Below, one piece after another: positions 36,669 through 42,793 of a stretch of 64,000 nucleotides of DNA. Position numbers and translations under genes: made by a program. The notes below the pieces were generated by a model. That model saw only the letters and a list, made by a program, of their open reading frames with translations, was not told the origin of the DNA and did not search any database. Every line of letters begins with the position of its first letter. Position 1 is the first letter of the stretch. This DNA comes from Psychrosphaera haliotis (GTDB lineage Bacteria > Pseudomonadota > Gammaproteobacteria > Enterobacterales > Alteromonadaceae), in contig NZ_BAAAFQ010000007.1 in the NCBI RefSeq assembly GCF_039523615.1, positions 496,001 to 560,000 of the forward strand, written 5' to 3'.

Positions 36669-38492
36669 ATGAGAATTAAAAGTCCATTACATCAAGTTTC
36701 TACGCCACGTAGACGCTTTGTACAAGGTGTAATTGCTGGCGGTGTATTAGCTGCTTTTCCAAGTGTTCTTCATGCAGCTTCATCTTTGATTGCTGGAACT
36801 TCAACAGGTACTGCGCCCGAACTAAGTGGAGAAGTAATAGATTTAGTGATAGATGAGTCACCCGTAAACTTCACAGGTGTTGTAAGAATGGCTACAACAA
36901 TCAATGGCTCAATACCAGCTCCTACCTTGCGCCTCAGAGAAGGTGATGACGTTACTATCAGGGTAACTAATAAATTATCAGTGCCGAGTTCAATTCATTG
37001 GCATGGGATCATTCTTCCGTATCAAATGGATGGCGTACCGGGTATTAGCTTTAAAGGTATAATGCCGGGTGAAACCTTTGTTTATAAATTTAAGCTGCAA
37101 CAAAGCGGCACATATTGGTATCACTCACACAGTGGCTTTCAAGAAATGACAGGTATGTACGGCGCATTAATTATTGAGCCAAGAGAAAAGGATATTATTA
37201 GTGCTGACAATGAGCATGTTATCCAATTGTCTGATTGGACTGATGATGACCCAATGGATTTGTTCCGCAAGTTAAAAGTACAGAGCGATGTATTTAACTT
37301 TAATCAACCTACTGTTCCAGAGTTTTTTGATGACATTTCAAATAGCAGCGTTTCAAATGCGCTACAACGCCGGGAAATGTGGAATAAAATGAGAATGAAC
37401 CCTACAGATCTTGCAGACTTATCAGCATCTGCAATGACTTTTTTAATGAATGGTTGTGCGCCTTTGACAAACTGGCGTGGAATGTTTAAAGCTGGCGAAA
37501 AGGTTAGGCTTAGATTTATTAACGGTTCTAGCAATACGTTTTTTGATGTAAGAATACCTGAGCTGAAGTTAACAGTTGTACAAGCTGATGGACAAAATGT
37601 TGAACCTGTGACAGTAGATGAATTTAGATTTGGTCCCGGTGAAACTTATGATGTACTTGTCGAGCCAAAAAATGATGCATATACGATTTTTGCACAAAGC
37701 ATGGATCGCTCAGGTTATGCTAAAGGTACTTTATCAATGGCACCTAACGTTGATGCACCAGTACCTTCTTTAGACCCCGTTGAGTGGTTAACGATGACAG
37801 ATATGATGGGCAATATGACCCATGATAGTGTGCATTCTACAATGGCTGATACGGCAGGTATGTCGGGCATGAATTCTAATAAAATGGATCATAGTGCAAT
37901 GGGTCATGGAGCGATGGCAATGGATCATAGTAAACATGGAATGACTAAAAACCCATTAGCTGTTGCTAGCACTAAAGTGCGTCATGCAAAAACAGAGTAT
38001 GGAGCTTCTGTTGATATGCGTGTTGATATGCCTAGAACAAACCTTGATGATCCCGGTATAGGTTTACGTAAAAATGGACGCCGTGTTTTAACACTTGCAG
38101 ATTTACATTCTCTTGAGGGAATTACAAACCAGCAAGAGCCAGAGGCTGAAATTGAATTACATTTAACTGGAAACATGGAGCGTTATAGCTGGTCATTTGA
38201 TGGCTTGGAATTTGGAAAAAGCACGCCAGTTCACATGAAGCATAATCAACGTTTAAGAGTTATTTTACAAAACGATACAATGATGACACATCCCATGCAC
38301 CTGCATGGTATGTGGAGCGATTTGGAGAATGAAAAAGGTGATGTACAGGTTCGTCGCCATACTATCCCTGTACAACCAGCGCAAAGAATTAGTTTTTTAA
38401 CAACACCTCATGACGTAGGTCGCTGGGCATGGCATTGCCATTTATTATTCCACATGGATGCAGGTATGTTTAGAGAGGTAGTTGTATCATGA
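36669..38492 (+). CDS. pcoA: Periplasmic multicopper oxidase PcoA/CopA
   Basis: 607 residues, the family's usual size. A Tat signal peptide has R-R-R-F-V-Q-G. The copper ligands of the four motifs are visible: H-W-H-G near residue 112, W-Y-H-S-H near 153, H-P-M-H-L-H near 540 and H-C-H-L-L-F-H-M near 588. A Met/His-rich insertion (M-S-G-M-N-S-N-K-M-D-H-S, about residues 395-430) is typical of CopA. It oxidises Cu(I) in the periplasm. Its stop overlaps the pcoB start (ATGA). Confidence 0.93.
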   Translation: MRIKSPLHQVSTPRRRFVQGVIAGGVLAAFPSVLHAASSLIAGTSTGTAPELSGEVIDLVIDESPVNFTGVVRMATTINGSIPAPTLRLREGDDVTIRVTNKLSVPSSIHWHGIILPYQMDGVPGISFKGIMPGETFVYKFKLQQSGTYWYHSHSGFQEMTGMYGALIIEPREKDIISADNEHVIQLSDWTDDDPMDLFRKLKVQSDVFNFNQPTVPEFFDDISNSSVSNALQRREMWNKMRMNPTDLADLSASAMTFLMNGCAPLTNWRGMFKAGEKVRLRFINGSSNTFFDVRIPELKLTVVQADGQNVEPVTVDEFRFGPGETYDVLVEPKNDAYTIFAQSMDRSGYAKGTLSMAPNVDAPVPSLDPVEWLTMTDMMGNMTHDSVHSTMADTAGMSGMNSNKMDHSAMGHGAMAMDHSKHGMTKNPLAVASTKVRHAKTEYGASVDMRVDMPRTNLDDPGIGLRKNGRRVLTLADLHSLEGITNQQEPEAEIELHLTGNMERYSWSFDGLEFGKSTPVHMKHNQRLRVILQNDTMMTHPMHLHGMWSDLENEKGDVQVRRHTIPVQPAQRISFLTTPHDVGRWAWHCHLLFHMDAGMFREVVVS

Positions 38493-39355
38493 AAAAATTA
38501 ATACTAACCAATACGTTAAGACTATTATTAATAGGTTTGCCCCTTATAAGTGTATCTGTATCTGTATCTGCAAAAGATGAGATGACTGAGATGGGTGATT
38601 CTAAAATGCAAGCACAAGGTGGAGATGCACCTAAAGATGCTAGAGACCCCCATGCTTATGCAGCAGGTACAACTTTGACTGAAGGCCCTTATGCACTCAG
38701 TAGCGACAAACGACTGACTTTGGCAGATGAGCATTCATTTTACGCGCTACTAGGGGATCGTCTTGAATATAATGAGCAAACAAACGCAGGTGTTTTTGAC
38801 TTTCAGGCATGGTATGGCACTACTTTTGATAGATTAGTCATCAAAACTGAAGGAGATTTTAGCGAAGGTAATTTAGAGGAGAACCAAACAGATTTTCTAT
38901 GGGGCCACGCAATATCTGCTTATTGGGATACACAAGTCGGTATTCGACTTGATTACAATAACGAAGGTGAAAACCGCAAATGGCTAGCTTTTGGTTTACA
39001 AGGTCTAGCCCCCTACTGGTTTGAAATTGATATGACTGCGTATTTAGGAGAGCAAGGTAATAGTGCATTTTCGATCGAAGCTGAGTATGAGCTATTACTT
39101 ACTCAAAAGTTAATTGTTCAACCACGAGCAGAGTTGACGCTTTACGGTAAGGATGACGTCCAAAATAACCTTGGTAGTGGCTTGTCTAGCAGTGCTATTG
39201 GTTTTCGGGTTCGTTATGAGTTTACCCGCCAGTTTGCTCCCTATGTTGGCGTTGAGTGGACAAATAAATTTGGTAATACAGCCGACTTTGCGAAGTTAAA
39301 TGGGCAAAGTACTCGTGATACTGCTTTTGTTGCAGGTATCAAGTTCTGGCTCTGA
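38489..39355 (+). CDS. pcoB: Outer-membrane copper resistance protein PcoB/CopB
   Basis: 288 residues with a signal peptide and a short Met/Asp-rich segment (M-T-E-M-G-D-S-K-M). The beta-barrel has the CopB blocks D-R-L-E-Y-N-E-Q, E-G-D-F-S-E-G-N and E-W-T-N-K-F-G-N-T. It ends in F-W-L, an aromatic outer-membrane insertion signal. It acts with PcoA; the genes overlap by four bases. Confidence 0.9.
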   Translation: MKKLILTNTLRLLLIGLPLISVSVSVSAKDEMTEMGDSKMQAQGGDAPKDARDPHAYAAGTTLTEGPYALSSDKRLTLADEHSFYALLGDRLEYNEQTNAGVFDFQAWYGTTFDRLVIKTEGDFSEGNLEENQTDFLWGHAISAYWDTQVGIRLDYNNEGENRKWLAFGLQGLAPYWFEIDMTAYLGEQGNSAFSIEAEYELLLTQKLIVQPRAELTLYGKDDVQNNLGSGLSSSAIGFRVRYEFTRQFAPYVGVEWTNKFGNTADFAKLNGQSTRDTAFVAGIKFWL

Positions 39356-39356
39356 T

Positions 39357-39574
39357 ATGAAGAAATACTATATTGACTTGATGAGAGCTACCGCAACTAT
39401 GTTGATGGTAGCTTTCGTTTTTTGGGATTTAAACCATTTTAGTTATGTTAGGAAAGGCCTAGCTAATAGTTTTTTTGGAAAGAACTAAGAGCAGTAATAG
39501 TAAGCTACTTCTTGTTTTCAGTCGGTGCCAGTCTGGTGTATACCTATCAAGGTGGAATATCAGCTAAGAAGTAA
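39357..39574 (+). pseudogene. Small two-helix membrane protein gene with a frameshift in a T tract
   Basis: The frame from ATG 39357, one base after the pcoB stop, gives 43 residues (M-K-K-Y-Y-I-D-L-M-R...) and stops at 39488. One extra T in the T7 run at 39470-39476 would join it to a second frame reading K-E-L-R-A-V-I-V-S-Y-F-L-F-S-V-G-A-S-L-V-Y to the stop at 39572-39574, making a 72-residue protein with two membrane helices. This suggests a recent frameshift, slippage-controlled expression or a sequencing error. Family not recognised. Confidence 0.5.
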
Positions 39575-39865
39575 AGTAGGCGAATGGTTAAGGTTAAAGA
39601 GTCAAGGCAAAAAACATCGCCATTGAAAGACGTACAATAGGCCATTTTATCACTTTTGATGAACGGGAATTGGATGTGCCCGGGATAGAACCGATTGTTG
39701 CAAAGTACTGCGCTTAAAGCTGAACAATTGGAAAAATGATCCATTACTCAATACCTAGTTATGAGCGTAGGGTTTTTATTTCTTTTAATGGTGCTCATGC
39801 TTGGCTTCAATCTCATGAGTATAAATTAGACACCCCTTTTATACTTGTGAAGTTAAAGCTGTTTA

Positions 39866-39921
39866 AAAAAGTAAAAAGTAAAAAGTAAAAAGTAAAAAGT
39901 AAAAAGTAAAAAGTAAAAAGT
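39866..39921. repeat. Eight perfect tandem copies of the heptamer AAAAAGT
   Basis: Eight uninterrupted AAAAAGT units fill 39866-39921. The array ends 20 bases before an FNR-like box and 87 bases before the leader ORF at 40008. Perfect short repeats upstream of a promoter can change length by slippage and alter expression. Confidence 0.95.
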
Positions 39922-39940
39922 TTAGGTTTTAGTTCAAAGG

Positions 39941-39954
39941 TTGATCAAGATCAT
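39941..39954 (+). promoter_or_regulatory. Possible FNR-type box upstream of leader ORF 4
   Basis: TTGAT-CAAG-ATCAT matches the FNR/EtrA consensus TTGAT-N4-ATCAA at 9 of 10 positions. A TATAAA-like -10 sequence follows near 39966. The downstream operon includes a c-type cytochrome, which fits oxygen control. Chance occurrence in AT-rich DNA cannot be excluded. Confidence 0.4.
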
Positions 39955-40007
39955 AAAATTATTTTTATAAAGTGGCTAATATTGTAGGTGATAAATAAGG
40001 AATTAAA

Positions 40008-40430
40008 ATGTTTGGACTTTTCAAGTGGTTTAAAATAGTGATGATAACTGTGTTGCTTACGCAGCACGGATTTACCGTTGCCAAACCAATGAATTGTGAA
40101 GAACACCATAAGGACTCTTCCGATACGCATATTATGCAACCAAGCAAAAATATGCATCATCAATCAATGATTGACAATAGTCACTATCACGCTGAAAATT
40201 CACAAGATGCTAAGCACAATCATGCTGATGAGGAATGTGAAAAATGTAAAGCTGGTGATTGTCTTTGCTGCGAAGGTGTTTTTTGTGCAAGCTTTCATTT
40301 AAATGCCTATCTTGTGCAAGTGGAAGAAGAAAGTAGCAACAATAGTAACTTGGACTTAATTATTCAACGGATACCCCCGCCAGCCTCTGGCATCCATCTC
40401 TTACCTTATCGTCCCCCAATTATTGGCTAA
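40008..40430 (+). CDS. His/Cys-rich secreted leader ORF ending in YRPPIIG (putative metal-sensing uORF 4)
   Basis: 140 residues, with GGAATT before the ATG. A hydrophobic signal segment is followed by a His-rich stretch (H-M-Q-P-S-K-N-M-H-H-Q-S-M) and the cysteine cluster C-E-K-C-K-A-G-D-C-L-C-C, ending in L-P-Y-R-P-P-I-I-G. The porin gene begins about 115 bases later. Its last codons plus the sequence across the stop codon match uORF 3, apart from a few substitutions and one or two single-base gaps. Architecture and place are those of a metal-responsive leader peptide; direct metal scavenging is the alternative. Confidence 0.72.
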   Translation: MFGLFKWFKIVMITVLLTQHGFTVAKPMNCEEHHKDSSDTHIMQPSKNMHHQSMIDNSHYHAENSQDAKHNHADEECEKCKAGDCLCCEGVFCASFHLNAYLVQVEEESSNNSNLDLIIQRIPPPASGIHLLPYRPPIIG

Positions 40431-40545
40431 TCACGGGATCAGTGCGTCTTTTTTTCGCCAGTCCCATCAAAAATAGAACGATTTATTCATTGGTTTAAAT
40501 AACCAACTGTTTTGAACAATTAGCACAATATTTTTGGGAGGCATG

Positions 40546-41748
40546 ATGAACATGCTCAAATTATTGCCATTTGCAATAGCTACCGCTGTTGCGAGTGGGC
40601 ACCTCTTAGCGAATGAACAACAAAATAATAGTCGCTTCGCGTTAGCGGGGTATGGAGACGTAAAATACGAAGACAGTAAATTGAAGGATACAAGTGCATT
40701 CAGTGCGCGATTTGTACCTATTTTCTTGTTTAGTCTCAGCGATAAAATGCATATAGAAGCTGAAACTGAAATCTCAGTTGATGAAAACGGGGAAACTGAA
40801 GTCGAGCTTGAATACGCTGATATTCATTATTTCCTTTCTGATACAACGACTTTTACCGCAGGTAAATTTCTACTCCCATTCGGCCAGTATGGACCGAATC
40901 TACATCCTAGTTGGATAAATCGCTCAGCATTTTCTCCCGGTATTTATGGAGGGTTAGGTGGTCATGGTGGCTATCAACCTATGCAAGGTTTGTTACCCGT
41001 GATGAGTGATATTGGTATTGGCATTCAACACATAATTCCTTTGGGTAAAAATCAGAAAATTTTCTTTGATGTATACATGACAAACGGGCTTGCTGCCGAG
41101 GCTCCGCATGGCGATGAAGAAGATGCCCATGATGAAGAGCCTGTGCAGGATGAACACGAAGAAGAGGTTGTCGATGAACATGCTGAAGAGGAAGACGAGC
41201 ATGAAGAAGTTGATGATCACGCTTTGGAACTTCCTGAACTAGCGTTTGAAGCAACGAGTGCGGATAACAACTCTGACAAAGCATTTGGGGGGCGTATTAC
41301 GTATGCCTTTCTTCCGGGCATTGAGGTTGGCGCTTCCTATTACACGGCAAAATATGATGATGATGAAAAGCTAGGATTTACAGCAACAGGCTTTGATATC
41401 AACTGGATTGGTAACCATTACATCGTCAGAGGGGAATACATCAAAACAGAAACCGATGCCTTCGAGGAAGATGAACATGAAGAAAACAAAGTGATCACAT
41501 TTGATCGCAATGGCTGGTATCTCCAAGCAACCTTTATGGCAGGAAAAATGTTCAATGTATTGCAGGGAACAGATTTCGTCGTTGAATATGCTGAGACCAA
41601 TAAAATTAACGAAGCAGAGCGTTGGGCTTATGGCATTAATTACTGGTTAGACAGCCGAGCTGTCATTAAGGCGACATATGAAGATACCACCGTTCACGAT
41701 GGTGAAGATGACAAGCGCTTCGCTATTCAATACAGCTATGGCTTTTAA
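40546..41748 (+). CDS. Outer-membrane porin-like protein with acidic/His-rich loop
   Basis: 400 residues from the ATG at 40546, 4 bases after GGAGG; ATG 40552 is also possible. A signal peptide ends in H-L-L-A-N. The rest alternates as a beta-barrel porin (L-A-G-Y-G-D-V-K-Y-E-D-S, F-T-A-G-K-F-L-L-P-F-G) and ends in Y-S-Y-G-F with a terminal Phe, the outer-membrane assembly signal. Residues about 190-230 are an extreme Asp/Glu/His stretch (D-E-H-E-E-E-V-V-D-E-H), a likely metal-binding loop. It lies with a cytochrome and the copA ATPase operon. The substrate is unknown. Confidence 0.75.
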   Translation: MNMLKLLPFAIATAVASGHLLANEQQNNSRFALAGYGDVKYEDSKLKDTSAFSARFVPIFLFSLSDKMHIEAETEISVDENGETEVELEYADIHYFLSDTTTFTAGKFLLPFGQYGPNLHPSWINRSAFSPGIYGGLGGHGGYQPMQGLLPVMSDIGIGIQHIIPLGKNQKIFFDVYMTNGLAAEAPHGDEEDAHDEEPVQDEHEEEVVDEHAEEEDEHEEVDDHALELPELAFEATSADNNSDKAFGGRITYAFLPGIEVGASYYTAKYDDDEKLGFTATGFDINWIGNHYIVRGEYIKTETDAFEEDEHEENKVITFDRNGWYLQATFMAGKMFNVLQGTDFVVEYAETNKINEAERWAYGINYWLDSRAVIKATYEDTTVHDGEDDKRFAIQYSYGF

Positions 41749-41761
41749 GGGGGATACTTAG

Positions 41762-42289
41762 ATGAGATCAATTATACAAATATTACTGGTTGTCAGCTTA
41801 TCTCTTTTGTCTGCTTTTAGCTCTCATGCAGAAGAGAAAATTTCCGGTGCAGAAGTGATCAATAACAATTGTGCAAGATGCCATAACGCTCGCGCTGTTC
41901 ATGAATTTTCTATTCCCGAATGGAAAGTCATTATGCCGCATATGCGAGAAAAGGCGCATTTAACAGGTAAAGAAACGCAAGCTGTTCTTGAATTTTTGGA
42001 ACTAACTAGCCAAAGCGTACCTTTGGCAAAAAAAGTAGCGCCAGAAAAGATGAAAGCTCCTGATGGAAAGCAATTGTTTGCTCAATTTGGTTGCCAAGGC
42101 TGCCATTCATTGAAAGGTGATGGTGGCACTGTTGGCCCAGCGCTAGATGAAACAATTAAAAACAAAGGGATCGGCTTTTTTATTAAGAAGCTACAAAACC
42201 CTCAGTTTAATAACTCATCTTCGCCTATGCCTAAAATGCCGCTAAACGAGCAACAGATAAAAGCGATAGCTGAGTACATTAAATCATAA
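41762..42289 (+). CDS. Periplasmic dihaem c-type cytochrome
   Basis: 175 residues with a signal peptide ending in S-S-H-A. Two haem-binding CxxCH motifs are present: C-A-R-C-H at 37-41 and C-Q-G-C-H at 111-115, each followed by a Met-containing segment (M-P-K-M-P-L near the end is a likely sixth ligand). It is strongly preceded by AGGGGG. In this context it may pass electrons during periplasmic copper oxidation or simply be co-regulated. Its gene starts 13 bases after the porin stop. Confidence 0.85.
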   Translation: MRSIIQILLVVSLSLLSAFSSHAEEKISGAEVINNNCARCHNARAVHEFSIPEWKVIMPHMREKAHLTGKETQAVLEFLELTSQSVPLAKKVAPEKMKAPDGKQLFAQFGCQGCHSLKGDGGTVGPALDETIKNKGIGFFIKKLQNPQFNNSSSPMPKMPLNEQQIKAIAEYIKS

Positions 42290-42297
42290 GGAAGCGC

Positions 42298-42328
42298 TTG
42301 ACCTGTGCCTTAGACACAGGTCTAAGCT
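42298..42328 (+). promoter_or_regulatory. MerR-type promoter/operator for the copA operon
   Basis: TTGACC (42298-42303) and TAAGCT (42323-42328) are 19 bp apart. The dyad ACCTGTG-N7-CACAGGT (42301-42321) is perfect and resembles CueR-type operators (ACCTT...AAGGT) in length and ends. It lies just before the MerR gene at 42372, so the regulator would control itself and copA. Confidence 0.82.
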
Positions 42329-42371
42329 GTAGGTGAGAGTACAAACTTAGGTGAAAAACTAAGGAGTAAAC

Positions 42372-42785
42372 ATGAAAGTAACAGAGCTGGCAAAAAGCCT
42401 TGGAACGACTGCTGATACGGTGCGCTATTACACGCGATTGGAACTGTTAAAACCTGCCAAGTCAGTGAATGGCTACAAGTTATACTCGAATAAAGAAGTA
42501 TCGAGACTTAAATTCATTTTAAGTGCCAGAAACCTTGGTTTTTCCGTTGCAGATATCAAGCAAATTCTTAATGAATCTGAAGATGGTAAAAGTGCATGTC
42601 CATTAGTCAGAAGTCTTATTAAAGAGCGGCTTGAAGAGACAGAAAAACAGTTTCAAGCAATGTTGGCACTTCGAGGAAAAATGTCTTCAGCTCTTTCTCA
42701 ATGGGAAGAAATGGAAGACAAAGCACCGACTGCAAACATGGTTTGTCATCTCATCGAAAATTTTGAACAAATAAAAAAGGCATAG
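42372..42785 (+). CDS. MerR-family regulator of the copA operon
   Basis: 137 residues. The DNA-binding part (V-T-E-L-A-K-S-L-G-T-T-A-D-T-V-R-Y-Y) and dimer helix are standard. Only two cysteines, C76 in S-A-C-P-L-V-R and C125 in M-V-C-H-L-I-E-N, are present; the C-x7-C Cu(I) loop of CueR is absent, so it is not a plain CueR and the metal is uncertain. It lies between its operator and the Cu ATPase gene (8 bases apart), so copper is the likely signal. The AAGGAG site precedes the ATG. Confidence 0.85.
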   Translation: MKVTELAKSLGTTADTVRYYTRLELLKPAKSVNGYKLYSNKEVSRLKFILSARNLGFSVADIKQILNESEDGKSACPLVRSLIKERLEETEKQFQAMLALRGKMSSALSQWEEMEDKAPTANMVCHLIENFEQIKKA

Positions 42786-42793
42786 GAGGAAAA

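Larger units (their letters stand above)
39575..40007. other. Gene-poor stretch between pcoB and leader ORF 4
   Basis: 433 bases with no recognised gene. A short open frame around 39601-39717 (I-E-R-R-T-I-G-H-F-I-T-F-D-E-R-E-L) looks protein-like but has no start and is not recognised; it may be a gene remnant. The right part holds the AAAAAGT tandem repeat and the regulatory region of the next operon. Confidence 0.5.

Noticed and set aside
39866..39921. CRISPR array
   Set aside because: The repeats are contiguous heptamers without spacers, and no cas genes are present.
40979..41284. Two overlapping minus-strand frames opposite the porin's acidic loop
   Set aside because: Their His/Leu-rich or Phe-rich composition is the antisense of the GAA/GAT-rich loop codons; no start signal.
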